Shown piece by piece: positions 18,449-27,812 of a stretch of DNA of 64,000 nucleotides. The position numbers were made by a program, and so were the translations under genes. The stretch covers positions 496,001-560,000 of the forward strand of contig NZ_JABSNU010000003.1 of NCBI RefSeq assembly GCF_013266735.1. The letters are read 5' to 3'. The notes under the pieces were generated by a model. The model ran no database searches, was not told where the DNA came from, and saw only the letters and a program-made list of their open reading frames with translations. Origin of the DNA: Pedobacter foliorum. Its GTDB lineage: Bacteria > Bacteroidota > Bacteroidia > Sphingobacteriales > Sphingobacteriaceae. How positions within the stretch are numbered: position 1 is the first letter of the stretch; the number at the start of each line of letters is the position of its first letter.

Positions 18449-19107
18449 TATAAGCTATCTAAAATATCAGCTTTCTTGGCTTCATATTCTTCCTGAGTAA
18501 TCAGGTGTTTATCGTACAGGCTTTTTAATTTTCTTAGCTTTAATGTAGTTTCATCTTCTGGCTCTTCAACCGGTACTACTACTGGAGCCGCTGGGGGTTG
18601 AGAAAAGAATGCTTGTGGCTCTTCTTCCTGTACTGGCTCTGGGGCAGGTAAAGTATTTACGGTTACTGGCGATGTTGATGATCTTCTTTCTTCAAGATCA
18701 AGTTGTCTTTGTTGTTCTTTAAAGCTTTCCAATTGTTCATAAGCAGCTTGGTATAATTTACGAGCTTGAACTTTAGGAATATATTCTGTAATGATATTTT
18801 CTCCGTGTAATGGTACGCAGATAAATTTAGAGCCGAATAATTCTTCTTTAAAAGAAACCTCTTTGATGCTCTTCCATGAAATGTCTTTGAAGTTCATGGT
18901 GATCCCAAAATTGCCGGGCTCACAATAAAATATACGTTTGTTACTTACAGCAATGCAGTCAGGTAAAAGGTTTACAGCTGGTTTTTTTTGTACAGCTATG
19001 TAAATTAATTCCTCGTTGCTGGTTAACATGTCATTCAGTTTGCCTAAAACTTTTTCTACAGCTTTTGGGTCCTGCTCATCACTTAAAAATCTATCTATTA
19101 GTATCAT
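18448..19107 (-). CDS. Bacterial PH-domain and SHOCT-domain protein
   Basis: Cytoplasmic protein of unknown role. Residues about 15-130 look like a bacterial PH domain (EELIYIAVQ, then AVSNKRIFYCEPG, then SWKSIKEVSFKEELFG). A Pro/Glu-rich linker (about 150-190) follows, and the last 30 residues (LRKLKSLYDKHLITQEEYEAKKADIL) are a clear SHOCT domain, a short helix pair often found at the C-terminus of oligomerising proteins. It is coupled to lnt by a one-base overlap. No specific function can be named. Confidence 0.85.
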   Translation of the reverse strand: MILIDRFLSDEQDPKAVEKVLGKLNDMLTSNEELIYIAVQKKPAVNLLPDCIAVSNKRIFYCEPGNFGITMNFKDISWKSIKEVSFKEELFGSKFICVPLHGENIITEYIPKVQARKLYQAAYEQLESFKEQQRQLDLEERRSSTSPVTVNTLPAPEPVQEEEPQAFFSQPPAAPVVVPVEEPEDETTLKLRKLKSLYDKHLITQEEYEAKKADILDSL

Positions 19108-19154
19108 GGTGTTTCTTTATAAGAATTTCAGTTTCAGTTATCAAAAATTGAACC

Positions 19155-19871
19155 CTAATCTTCGTCGGCTTTATATTTATTCTTTTTCTTCACTTGTTCT
19201 TCAGCTCCTGAAATACAAATTACGAATTCTCCTTTTAATATATTGTTTTCAAAATGTGATTTAATTTCTGCTAAAGTGCCTCTCACAGTTTCTTCATAAA
19301 GTTTTGTCAACTCACGACTTACTGATGCCTGGCGGTCTGCACCTAAATATTGTGCAAATTCTTCAAGTGTTTTAAGTAACCGATGCGGACTTTCATATAA
19401 TACAATTGTTCTTTCTTCCTCTGCTAGTTTTTTAAAGCGTGTTTGTCTACCTTTTTTAACAGGTAAAAAACCTTCAAAAACAAAGGAGTCCGAAGGAAGT
19501 CCAGAATTTACTAAAGCGGGTACAAATGCTGTAGCTCCAGGCAAACATTCTACTGCCAAATCATTTTTGATTGCTTCTCTAACCAGAAAAAAGCCCGGGT
19601 CGGATATTGCAGGAGTTCCTGCGTCTGAAATCAAGGCTACTGTTTTTCCCTCTTTCAGAAATTTAATGATTTCTGAAGTAGCTTGATGTTCATTGTGTTG
19701 GTGATGTGAATACGCTTTTTTGTCGATTCCGAAATGCTTTAGCATAGGGGCGCTGGTACGAGTATCCTCAGCAAGGATCACATCAGCTTCTTTTAAAATT
19801 CGGATTGCCCTGAAGGTCATGTCTTCTAGGTTTCCGATAGGGGTGGGCACAAGAAATAGTTTACCTTCCAT
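19155..19871 (-). CDS. rsmI: 16S rRNA (cytidine1402-2'-O)-methyltransferase RsmI
   Basis: SAM-dependent tetrapyrrole-methylase-fold enzyme that 2'-O-methylates C1402 in the ribosomal P site. The family landmarks are in order: LFLVPTPIGNLEDMTFRA at the N-terminus, ILAEDTRTSAPMLKHFGI, VALISDAGTPAISDPGF and FEGFLPVKKGRQ, then the YESPHRLLKTLEE helix. The 238-residue length is usual. It is divergent from serS, with a 76 bp gap, and 47 bp upstream of the PH/SHOCT gene on the same strand. Confidence 0.97.
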   Translation of the reverse strand: MEGKLFLVPTPIGNLEDMTFRAIRILKEADVILAEDTRTSAPMLKHFGIDKKAYSHHQHNEHQATSEIIKFLKEGKTVALISDAGTPAISDPGFFLVREAIKNDLAVECLPGATAFVPALVNSGLPSDSFVFEGFLPVKKGRQTRFKKLAEEERTIVLYESPHRLLKTLEEFAQYLGADRQASVSRELTKLYEETVRGTLAEIKSHFENNILKGEFVICISGAEEQVKKKNKYKADED

Positions 19872-19923
19872 AATTTTAGGGCTCGTATTGTGCTACTGCG
19901 TTCGCAATCACGAGTTAAGTTAT

Positions 19924-19931
19924 TATCTTTG
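19924..19931 (+). promoter_or_regulatory. -7 promoter element of serS
   Basis: TATCTTTG, an exact TAnnTTTG match 16 bp before the serS ATG. The -33 partner is weak (TTC at 19901-19903). Confidence 0.55.
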
Positions 19932-19947
19932 TTTAAAAAATAAAATA

Positions 19948-21219
19948 ATGCTGCAAGTTAACTATATCCGCGAAAATAGAGAGAAAGTTTTAGAAGGACT
20001 AAGTGTACGTAATTTTAAGCACCCTGAATTGGTTGATGAAATTATTAAAATTGACGAAGAACGAAGACAAGTTCAAACCTCGCTGGATAACCTTTCCGCT
20101 GTAGCTAATGCAGCTGCAAAACAGATTGGTGAGTTAATGCGTAGTGGTAAGAAAGAAGAAGCAGAAGTGCTTAAAGCAGAAACTACATCAAATAAGGAAG
20201 AACATAAAAACCTTTCAGATCAGTTGACTGAAGTAGAAGCTACATTATATGGTTTGATTGTACAATTGCCTAACCTGCCACATCACCTGGTTAAAACAGG
20301 AAGTGCAGCGGAAGACAATGAAGTTGTTTATGAACATGGTAGCCCGGCTGACTTACCAGAAAGTGCATTGCCACATTGGGAATTAACAGCTAAATACGAT
20401 ATTATAGATTTTGAACTAGGTACAAAAATAACAGGTGCTGGTTTCCCCGTGTATAAAGGTAAAGGAGCGCGTTTGCAAAGGGCTCTTATTAATTTCTTTT
20501 TAGATCATGCAACAGAAAAGGGCTATAGAGAAATGCAGGTGCCACATTTAGTTAACGAAGCTTCAGGATTTGGTACCGGACAATTACCGGATAAAGAAGG
20601 ACAGATGTACCATGCCGGTGTAGATAACTTATATCTTATCCCGACTGCTGAGGTACCTGTAACCAATCTTTATCGTGATGTTATTTTAAAAGAAGAAGAG
20701 CTTCCAGTAAAAAATACAGCATATACACCATGCTTCCGTAGAGAGGCTGGATCATATGGTGCACATGTACGTGGCTTAAATCGTTTGCATCAGTTCGATA
20801 AAGTTGAAATTGTACAAGTTGTTCATCCTGATAAATCTTATGAGGTTCTAGAAGACATGAGTGCTTATGTTCAATCATTACTTCAAGAGTTAGGTTTACA
20901 TTATCGTGTTTTGCGTTTGTGCGGTGGTGATATGGGCTTTACTTCAGCGATGACTTACGATATGGAAGTTTGGAGTGCAGCACAGCAACGCTGGTTAGAG
21001 GTTTCTTCAGTGTCTAACTTTGAAACTTACCAGAGTAATAGACTTAAATTAAGGTTTAAAGGCGCTTCTGGTAAAACGCAATTAGCACATACATTAAATG
21101 GAAGCGCATTAGCGTTGCCTCGTATTGTTGCCGCTATTCTTGAAAATAATCAAACTGAAAAAGGCATTAAAATTCCTGAGGCATTGGTAAAATACACAGG
21201 TTTTGAATACATCGATTAA
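19948..21219 (+). CDS. serS: Seryl-tRNA synthetase
   Basis: Charges tRNA-Ser. I use the ATG at 19948 (423 residues); an upstream in-frame extension is open but runs through the promoter and into rsmI and lacks homology features. An N-terminal antiparallel coiled coil (about 30-100) binds the tRNA arm. The class II catalytic core has motif 2 (TPCFRREAGSYG) and motif 3 (LNGSALALPRIVAAILE). A palindromic terminator follows the stop. Confidence 0.98.
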   Translation: MLQVNYIRENREKVLEGLSVRNFKHPELVDEIIKIDEERRQVQTSLDNLSAVANAAAKQIGELMRSGKKEEAEVLKAETTSNKEEHKNLSDQLTEVEATLYGLIVQLPNLPHHLVKTGSAAEDNEVVYEHGSPADLPESALPHWELTAKYDIIDFELGTKITGAGFPVYKGKGARLQRALINFFLDHATEKGYREMQVPHLVNEASGFGTGQLPDKEGQMYHAGVDNLYLIPTAEVPVTNLYRDVILKEEELPVKNTAYTPCFRREAGSYGAHVRGLNRLHQFDKVEIVQVVHPDKSYEVLEDMSAYVQSLLQELGLHYRVLRLCGGDMGFTSAMTYDMEVWSAAQQRWLEVSSVSNFETYQSNRLKLRFKGASGKTQLAHTLNGSALALPRIVAAILENNQTEKGIKIPEALVKYTGFEYID

Positions 21220-21240
21220 CTAAATAAAACATTATCAACA

Positions 21241-21273
21241 AAAAAAGGCTTCTCAACTTGAGAAGCCTTTTTT
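21241..21273. terminator. Bidirectional intrinsic terminator
   Basis: A perfect inverted repeat: the arm at 21241-21256 (six A, then GGCTTCTCAA) is the exact complement of 21258-21273 around a single C. A and T runs lie at the outside on both strands, so it ends both serS and the facing 21298 gene. Confidence 0.9.
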
Positions 21274-21297
21274 ATAGGTAGATGTTAATAGGATGTT

Positions 21298-21612
21298 CTA
21301 TAGAATAAGAATCAACAATAAGATGATGATAATGATTGCTCCAACAGAAAGGTAAACACCGCCACCTAATGCATTAGCTTGCTTTTTCAATCCTCTCAAT
21401 TCCTGACGTAACTCTTTTCTTTCAGATTTCGATAAATTTGATTTATCCATCGATTTAATCTCTTGAACACGATCAGTGATCTGTTTAAGCTGAATTTGTT
21501 GCTCGGCAGTCATTTCAGTTTTAATCTTGTCTGTCTTTCCTGCTGCTGAAACTGTGTTTGCGCTGATTGCCAATGTGAAAACTAGCACCAAAGAGTAAAT
21601 TAATCTTTTCAT
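21298..21612 (-). CDS. Small exported protein with C-terminal membrane helix
   Basis: No named family recognised. The 104 residues have an N-terminal signal peptide (about 1-23, ending VSAAG), a highly charged Lys/Glu/Gln helix with coiled-coil character (about 27-75), and a C-terminal hydrophobic helix of Ile and Leu (about 83-104). The result is a small periplasmic helix tethered to the inner membrane. It sits alone between two terminator-like inverted repeats. A role in envelope stress is conceivable but not shown by the sequence. Confidence 0.72.
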   Translation of the reverse strand: MKRLIYSLVLVFTLAISANTVSAAGKTDKIKTEMTAEQQIQLKQITDRVQEIKSMDKSNLSKSERKELRQELRGLKKQANALGGGVYLSVGAIIIIILLLILIL

Positions 21613-21645
21613 ACGATTTGAATTTTGTGATAATATCTAAATAAC

Positions 21646-21679
21646 AAAAAACCTACCAAAAGTTATTGATAGGTTTTTT
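21646..21679. terminator. Terminator of the SIMPL gene
   Basis: AAAAAACCTA (21646-21655) pairs with TAGGTTTTTT (21670-21679) around a 14-base loop. On the - strand it follows the SIMPL-domain gene and ends in a T run. Confidence 0.7.
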
Positions 21680-21722
21680 AAAGGTATTTTATTAAAACTG
21701 TCTACTCAAGTAGTCACTACTA

Positions 21723-22427
21723 CTATTTAATTTCGAATACTGTATTCATTATATAGTTCAGTTTTATTTTTTTAAAATCAATCTCAGGAGCAGCTCCTCC
21801 AGCCATATCAGCGCTTTCGGCTTTCATCATCATTACATTACGATACATTGGCTGTGGATATTGCTCATTGTTTACTTCCTGAATGTCAATTACACTACCT
21901 AGCTTATCGCCAAGGGCTTCAACAAGGTAAGATGCTTTTTCTTTAGCAGCTTGAAGTGCTTTAATTTTCAGTTCTTTTTTAAGTGCTTCAATTTTTGAAT
22001 AGTCGTAACTATCAACATTGGTATAGGCAATTCCTTTAGGGTCTATAGCACCAATGATGTCATTCCATTTATTCAAATCAGATACTTTTAAGCGATACTG
22101 TTTACTAGCCAGATAGTCAGGGTTTTTCTTCTTCTCAGTTACCATAGCATAGCTTGATAAGTCGTTGATTGTTAGGTTTCCTTTTTCAATACCTGCTTTT
22201 TGAACCGCAGCATACAACTGGCTTTCCAAAGTAGTAATCTCTACTTTTTTCTTACTATTGTTATCTTTTAAATATTCTTTTAAAGAGATACTGATGTAAA
22301 TAATGTCTGGAGTAACTTCAGTTTCCGCAGAACCACTAACACTAATCTTTTTTCTTAAATCTACTTGTTGAGCCATAGCACTTATACTTAATAAGGAAAC
22401 GAAGGCAAGGGTTAATAACTTTTTCAT
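21723..22427 (-). CDS. SIMPL domain-containing periplasmic protein
   Basis: A signal peptide (1-19, ending AMAQ) is followed by a SIMPL (DUF541) domain: the opening strand ISVSGSAETEVTPDIIYISISL is the family hallmark, with a central helix (ALKKELKIKALQAAKEKASYLVEALGDKLG) and a C-terminal strand pair. 234 residues is normal. SIMPL proteins are periplasmic or outer-membrane-associated oligomers of largely unknown role (oxidative-stress phenotypes are reported for E. coli YggE). Likely a single-gene transcript. Confidence 0.9.
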   Translation of the reverse strand: MKKLLTLAFVSLLSISAMAQQVDLRKKISVSGSAETEVTPDIIYISISLKEYLKDNNSKKKVEITTLESQLYAAVQKAGIEKGNLTINDLSSYAMVTEKKKNPDYLASKQYRLKVSDLNKWNDIIGAIDPKGIAYTNVDSYDYSKIEALKKELKIKALQAAKEKASYLVEALGDKLGSVIDIQEVNNEQYPQPMYRNVMMMKAESADMAGGAAPEIDFKKIKLNYIMNTVFEIK

Positions 22428-22513
22428 AATGATAAATGTTTTTCTTTTGTGTATTTAATAGTTAGATGAAATTACCATACCAATTCCACAAATTATTAGC
22501 GTAAAACATAAAA

Positions 22514-23116
22514 TTATTCTTCAACTATCTCATTATTAGGCCCAATTTCTTCTTTAAATTCTTCCTTAAAGTAAGTTTTCTGGAACACAAGTATAATAAT
22601 TACACCAACAGATATGGCCGCGTCTGCAATATTGAATACAGGTCTAAAGAAGATGAAATCTTCTCCACCCCATATTGGAAACCATGTAGGGAAATGACCT
22701 TCCCAGATAGGGAAGTAGAACATGTCCACCACTCTGCCATGAAACCATCCTGCATACCCATATATTTTACCATATAGTACAGAGTCTATAATGTTACCTA
22801 ATGCACCGGCAAATATAAGTGCCACATTTAGGATCAGACCACGATGATATTTTTTCTGTATCAGGTAATGCAATCCATAACCAATTCCGGCAACAGCGGC
22901 TATTCTGAATAGTGATAAAGCTAGTTTGCCAAACTCGCCACCGAATTCGAGGCCAAAGGCCATTCCGTTGTTTTCCGTGAAATGGATAATAAACCAGTTG
23001 CCTATGATCTTAAATTCCTGACCCATAAACATATTGGTCTTGATCCAGGTTTTTAAAACCTGATCAGCAAGTAAAACCAGGAAAATTATTATTAAAGGTT
23101 TTGTATAGCCTTTCAT
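22514..23116 (-). CDS. lspA: Lipoprotein signal peptidase (signal peptidase II)
   Basis: Aspartyl protease that removes prolipoprotein signal peptides. Four membrane helices and both catalytic aspartates are visible: NIIDSVLYG and FNIADAAISVG; the N-terminal DQVLKTWI and the FTENNGMAFG strand are also family marks. At 200 residues it is longer than E. coli LspA because of an insert before the second Asp (WEGHFPTWFPIWGGEDFIFF), which is common in Bacteroidota. Its ATG overlaps the stop of the DksA-like gene (TAATG), so it is translationally coupled and part of an ileS operon. Confidence 0.96.
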   Translation of the reverse strand: MKGYTKPLIIIFLVLLADQVLKTWIKTNMFMGQEFKIIGNWFIIHFTENNGMAFGLEFGGEFGKLALSLFRIAAVAGIGYGLHYLIQKKYHRGLILNVALIFAGALGNIIDSVLYGKIYGYAGWFHGRVVDMFYFPIWEGHFPTWFPIWGGEDFIFFRPVFNIADAAISVGVIIILVFQKTYFKEEFKEEIGPNNEIVEE

Positions 23117-23499
23117 TACGACTGCTTCAGTTTAGCTTCCATACTTAAAGTTGCGTGAGGTACAGCACGTAAACGTTCTTTTTGAATTAGTTTACCCGTT
23201 TCTCTGCAAATACCATAGGTTTTGTTTTCAATACGTACCAATGCAGCCTCTAAATTCTCGATGAATTTTTTCTGACGTGCAGCCAGTTGGTTTAATTGTT
23301 CTTTTTCAAGAGTTGCAGAGCCATCTTCAAGCGTTTTGTAAGTGCCAGAAGTATCTTCTGTTCCGTTAGAATTAGGACTGCTTAGAGAGTTCGTTAAGTC
23401 AAGAAACTCTTCTCTGGCCATACGTAGTTTTTCCTGAATCAATTCTTTAAATTCTTGAAGTTCACTGTCAGAGTACCTTGTTTTTGTAGCTTTTTCCAT
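23116..23499 (-). CDS. TraR/DksA-family protein lacking the zinc-finger cysteines
   Basis: 127 residues: a coiled-coil hairpin with charged helices (about 10-95), then the DksA-type globular end beginning KTYGICRETGKLIQKERL. Canonical DksA has four zinc-binding Cys; here only one Cys remains and the C-terminal pair is replaced (VPHATLSMEAKLKQ). Zinc-less homologues are known, so this may still bind RNA polymerase's secondary channel, but a ppGpp-type role is inference. It lies between ileS (5 bp gap) and lspA (overlap) on one strand. Confidence 0.88.
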   Translation of the reverse strand: MEKATKTRYSDSELQEFKELIQEKLRMAREEFLDLTNSLSSPNSNGTEDTSGTYKTLEDGSATLEKEQLNQLAARQKKFIENLEAALVRIENKTYGICRETGKLIQKERLRAVPHATLSMEAKLKQS

Positions 23500-23504
23500 A
23501 ATAA

Positions 23505-26500
23505 TTATTGTTTGGCAATCGAAATTTGTAATTCAACATCATCGATTACTATTTTGTTTCCATTATCTAAACTTTCTGTTAATTTAAGGTCATCTGCTAA
23601 AATTTCCGAGCAAATGTATGTTTTATTTTGAGCTACCGCTGCAGCTACTAAATTATGGTTTTGTAAAGTCACAGTAATTCTATCTGTAACTTCGAAATTA
23701 AGTTCTTTCCTTAAATTCTGTATTCTGTTAATTAGTTCACGAGATAATCCTTCCTGCTTCAGGTCGTCAGTTATGGTAACGTCAAGAGCCACAGTTAAGT
23801 TACCCATATTTGTTACTTGCCATCCTGGTATATCTTCAGCCATGATCTCCACATCGCTCAACTCGATCACATAATTAGTGCCAGTAATTTCAAATTTGCC
23901 GTCATTTTCAAACTGACTCAATTGTTCCTGTGTCATGTTGTTTACTACTTCAGCAACCATTTTCATGTCTTTACCAACTTTAGGACCCAACGCTTTGAAG
24001 TTAGGTTTGATCTTTTTGGTAATGAAACCGGCAGTGTCGGTAATATACTCAATATCCTTAATATTCGTTTCCGACAAGATTAATTCTTTAACTAATTCAA
24101 CTCTTTCTGCAAATTTACTATCCAATACCGGGATCAATATTTTAGCCAAGGGCTGACGAACATTAATGCTTGTTTTTTTACGCAACGACAATACCATTGA
24201 TGATATGTCTTGTGCTAAGCGCATACGTTCATTAAGCTCTGTATCAATCAAACTTTGGTCAGCTTCTTTAAGTAGAGCAAGGTGTACAGATTCAACTTCA
24301 TTCTCAGCATCACCTGCAGTTAAATTCTGGAATAACCAATCAGCAAAGAAAGGAGCAATAGGCGACATTAGTTGTGAAATACTTGTTAAGCAAGCATACA
24401 AAGTCTCATAGGCAGCTTTTTTATCCGCAGTCATTTCACCTTTCCAGAAGCGGCGGCGAGATAAGCGGATATACCAGTTACTTAAGTGTTCGTCTACAAA
24501 TGATTGAATTGCTCTTGCAGCTTTAGTCGGTTCATAAGCAGCATAGCTTTCATCAACTTCGGCAATTAATGTTTGTAATAGAGATAAGATCCATCTGTCA
24601 AGCTCACTGCGCTCAGCAACTGGGGTCAGGTTATTTTGATCTATTTCAAACTTGTCGATGTTTGCGTATAGTGCAAAGAAAGCGTAGGTGTTGTAAAGTG
24701 TTCCAAAGAACTTACGACGGACCTCTGCTATTCCTTCAATGTCGAACTTTAAGTTGTCCCATGGGTTTGCATTAGATATCATATACCAACGCGTAGCATC
24801 TGGGCCGTATTCTTCTAATGTTTTAAACGGATCAGCCGCATTACCTAAACGTTTCGACATTTTCTGCCCGTTTTTGTCTAGCACTAGTCCGTTTGAAACT
24901 ACGTTTTTATAGGCAACTTTGTCAAATACCAGTGAGCTGATGGCATGTAAAGTATAGAACCATCCACGGGTTTGGTCAACACCTTCAGCTATAAAATCAG
25001 CAGGGAAATCCTTTTGCTCATCAATTTTGTCCTTATTTTCAAAAGGATAGTGCCATTGCGCATAAGGCATTGCGCCAGAGTCAAACCATACATCAATCAA
25101 GTCACTTTCACGACTCATTGATTTTCCTGATGGCGAAACCAATACAATCTCATCCACAACATTTTTATGCAGGTCTATTAAACCATAGTTAGCTTCCGAC
25201 ATATTACCTATTTCAAATCCTTTAAAAGGATTTTTAGTCATAAAGCCGGCTTCTATGGATTTTTCTATAGCATTATAAAGTTCTTCAACGGAACCAATTA
25301 ATATTTCTTCTTTCTTATCTTCTGTTCTCCAGATTGGCAATGGAATTCCCCAATATCTTGAGCGCGACAAGTTCCAGTCATTTGCATTTTTCAGCCAGTT
25401 TCCAAAACGTCCCTCGCCTGTAGATTTTGGCTTCCAGTTAATGGTTTCGTTCAAGTCAAACATCCTGTCTTTGATGTCAGTTACTTTGATGAACCAGGAA
25501 TCTAACGGGTAATATAAAAGAGGCTCATCAGTTCTCCAGCTGTGTGGGTAACTGTGAACATATTTCTCTACTTTAAAAGCTTTGTTCTCTTCCTTCAGGC
25601 GGATAGCAATCTCTACGTCAACAGATTTTTCCGGAGCTTCGCCTTCATTGTAATATTCGTTTTTTACATACTTACCAGCCAAATCGCCTAGGTGAGAAGT
25701 AAATCTTCCTTGTAAGTCTACCAACGGAACAGGAGAGCCATTCTCATCCAAGACCAACATAGGGGGAACCTCAGGTGTAGCTTCTTTAGCTACTTTAGCA
25801 TCATCTGCACCAAAGGTTGGCGCAGTGTGTACAATACCAGTTCCATCTTCAGTTGTAACGAAGTCTCCTGAAATCACGCGGAAAGCGTTTTCAGGGTTTT
25901 GGTAAGGTAAGGTATAAGGTAATAGCTGTTCGTATTTAACGCCTACCAGATCAGCACCTTTGCATTCTGCTAAAATCTGATAAGGGATCTTTTTGTCACC
26001 TTCTTTGAAATTGCTGAAATCTTCAGCATCTGTGCTTTCAAAATAGATTTTGTTAAATTGTTTCCCAACCAGGTTTTTAGCTAAGATTACATTTACTGGA
26101 AGGTAAGTGTACTGGTTAAAAGTCTTTACGAGTACATAGTCTATTTTCGGGCCAACCGTTAAGGCGGTGTTTGACGGTAGAGTCCATGGAGTGGTTGTCC
26201 ATGCCATGAAATGGATATCTCCAAAACCATTCAGGAATGCAGGTAATGTATCTGGTAGTGATTTAAATTGAGCTACAATAGTAGTGTCGGTTACATCTCG
26301 GTATGCTCCAGGTTGATTTACCTCGTGTGAGCTTAATCCTGTTCCCGCTTTTGGCGAATAAGGTTGAATGGTATAACCTTTATAAAGTAAACCTTTATCG
26401 TAAATCTGTTTTAAAAGCCACCATACTGACTCCATATATTTCGACTTATAGGTAATGTATGGGTCATCCATATCTACCCAATAGCCCATTTTTTCAGTCA

Positions 26501-26897
26501 AGTCGTTCCATACATCGGTATAGCGCATTACGGTCCTTTTACAGGCTTCGTTGTACTCTTCAATTGAAATGGTTTTACCAATGTCTTCTTTGGTGATGCC
26601 AAGTTCCTTCTCAGTTCCTAGCTCTACAGGAAGTCCGTGCGTATCCCATCCTGCTTTTCTTTTTACCTGGAATCCTTTAATGGTTTTATAACGACAGAAA
26701 ATATCTTTAATAGCACGCGCCATTACGTGGTGAATACCAGGCATTCCATTTGCAGAAGGCGGACCCTCATAAAAAGTAAATGGGTTTGATTTTGAGCGTG
26801 TAGAGATACTTTTTTCAAAGATGTTCTCTGCTTTCCAAAAATCAAGTATCTCTTTTCCTATTTTAGCTAGTTCTAACTGTTTAAATTCCCTATACAT
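23505..26897 (-). CDS. ileS: Isoleucyl-tRNA synthetase
   Basis: Class I synthetase charging tRNA-Ile with editing of valine. I take the ATG at 26897 (about 1130 residues) rather than the TTG one codon upstream. The HIGH-type site is in PPSANGMPGIHHVMA near residue 50, the editing domain spans about 200-420 with TTPWTLPSNTAL, and the KMSKR loop is in KNGQKMSKRLGNAADP. The C-terminal part is long, as in the type that includes many Bacteroidota enzymes. A perfect TAACTTTG element lies 29 bp upstream. First gene of the ileS-dksA-like-lspA operon. Confidence 0.98.
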   Translation of the reverse strand: MYREFKQLELAKIGKEILDFWKAENIFEKSISTRSKSNPFTFYEGPPSANGMPGIHHVMARAIKDIFCRYKTIKGFQVKRKAGWDTHGLPVELGTEKELGITKEDIGKTISIEEYNEACKRTVMRYTDVWNDLTEKMGYWVDMDDPYITYKSKYMESVWWLLKQIYDKGLLYKGYTIQPYSPKAGTGLSSHEVNQPGAYRDVTDTTIVAQFKSLPDTLPAFLNGFGDIHFMAWTTTPWTLPSNTALTVGPKIDYVLVKTFNQYTYLPVNVILAKNLVGKQFNKIYFESTDAEDFSNFKEGDKKIPYQILAECKGADLVGVKYEQLLPYTLPYQNPENAFRVISGDFVTTEDGTGIVHTAPTFGADDAKVAKEATPEVPPMLVLDENGSPVPLVDLQGRFTSHLGDLAGKYVKNEYYNEGEAPEKSVDVEIAIRLKEENKAFKVEKYVHSYPHSWRTDEPLLYYPLDSWFIKVTDIKDRMFDLNETINWKPKSTGEGRFGNWLKNANDWNLSRSRYWGIPLPIWRTEDKKEEILIGSVEELYNAIEKSIEAGFMTKNPFKGFEIGNMSEANYGLIDLHKNVVDEIVLVSPSGKSMSRESDLIDVWFDSGAMPYAQWHYPFENKDKIDEQKDFPADFIAEGVDQTRGWFYTLHAISSLVFDKVAYKNVVSNGLVLDKNGQKMSKRLGNAADPFKTLEEYGPDATRWYMISNANPWDNLKFDIEGIAEVRRKFFGTLYNTYAFFALYANIDKFEIDQNNLTPVAERSELDRWILSLLQTLIAEVDESYAAYEPTKAARAIQSFVDEHLSNWYIRLSRRRFWKGEMTADKKAAYETLYACLTSISQLMSPIAPFFADWLFQNLTAGDAENEVESVHLALLKEADQSLIDTELNERMRLAQDISSMVLSLRKKTSINVRQPLAKILIPVLDSKFAERVELVKELILSETNIKDIEYITDTAGFITKKIKPNFKALGPKVGKDMKMVAEVVNNMTQEQLSQFENDGKFEITGTNYVIELSDVEIMAEDIPGWQVTNMGNLTVALDVTITDDLKQEGLSRELINRIQNLRKELNFEVTDRITVTLQNHNLVAAAVAQNKTYICSEILADDLKLTESLDNGNKIVIDDVELQISIAKQ

Positions 26898-26926
26898 CAA
26901 TCAAGTATCTCCAAAAATTAAGGATG

Positions 26927-26934
26927 CAAAGTTA
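26927..26934 (-). promoter_or_regulatory. -7 promoter element of the ileS operon
   Basis: On the - strand this reads TAACTTTG, an exact TAnnTTTG match, followed by 29 bases to the ileS ATG. Confidence 0.6.
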
Positions 26935-27096
26935 AGTTATTAGAATGAGAAATTGAAGTGTTGTTTAAAGCTTTTAAACAGCCCGGATAGCTCTGGTATC
27001 TTGGCTAATTGTGGATAGGAACAAAATAAATTTGCAATTTCGCAGTTAGTGTGGTAGTTGTATTAAGTATGAAGCTAATCACGTCAGACTTAACAT

Positions 27097-27104
27097 TATA
27101 TTTG
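27097..27104 (+). promoter_or_regulatory. -7 promoter element of the acetyltransferase gene
   Basis: TATATTTG, exact match, 32 bp before the ATG at 27137. A second exact match (TAAATTTG, 27027-27034) lies further upstream; which one is used cannot be told. Confidence 0.45.
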
Positions 27105-27136
27105 CCTTATCTAAAATATACATCCCTATCTAATTA

Positions 27137-27682
27137 ATGAAACAACTTAACTTTTCAACTTTCCCGGTATTAAAGACATCCCGTCTTGTACTGAGGGAAT
27201 TATGCGCGCAGGATGCCCTGCAACTTCATGCATTGCGATCTGATCCAAAAATAGCGGCAATGACCGGCAGAATACCCTCCACAGGCATAGAAGATGCCAT
27301 GGTACATATTTGTAAGATTAGAGAGCTTATTGAAAATAATGCCAGTGTTTACTGGGCAATTTCTTTATTGGACGATCCGACTTTAATTGGCACAATTTGC
27401 CTGTGGAATTTTGATGTAGAAAATGAAGTCGTAGAAATAGGTTACGAGCTACTTCCTGAATTTCATGGAAAAGGCATGATGAGAGAGACCATTGCGGCTG
27501 TTATAAATTATGGGTTTGAAGAATTAGGTGTAAGTACTATAACAGCTTTTCCTTCGGCAAACAATGCCAGCTCAATCAAGGTTCTAAAAATGGCCGGATT
27601 TAAAAGAGAGGAGAAGGACTATCCAAATGTTCATGATAATGTAGTTAATGTGCTTACATTTTCATTAACATTACCCGAATAG
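27137..27682 (+). CDS. GNAT-family N-acetyltransferase (RimJ/RimL-like)
   Basis: Acetyl-CoA dependent acetyltransferase of the ribosomal-protein/small-molecule type. TSRLVLRELCAQDA near the start and EVVEIGYELLPEFHGKGMMRETIAAVINYGF (motifs with the Q/RxxGxG/A-type CoA loop, here HGKGMM) are typical, as is the closing NNASSIKVLKMAGFKREE. 181 residues is normal. Substrate unknown. It has its own promoter elements and is not obviously in an operon. Confidence 0.92.
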   Translation: MKQLNFSTFPVLKTSRLVLRELCAQDALQLHALRSDPKIAAMTGRIPSTGIEDAMVHICKIRELIENNASVYWAISLLDDPTLIGTICLWNFDVENEVVEIGYELLPEFHGKGMMRETIAAVINYGFEELGVSTITAFPSANNASSIKVLKMAGFKREEKDYPNVHDNVVNVLTFSLTLPE

Positions 27683-27812
27683 CATAAAAAACTAAGTTTT
27701 TTTTCATAATTCTATTGCAATTAAGGATTTATTATGATGTAATTAATCCTGTCTGCTTTATTTGTGGAGTACACCAAATGTAAATCCATTAGTAAACCAT
27801 TAATTAGAATTC

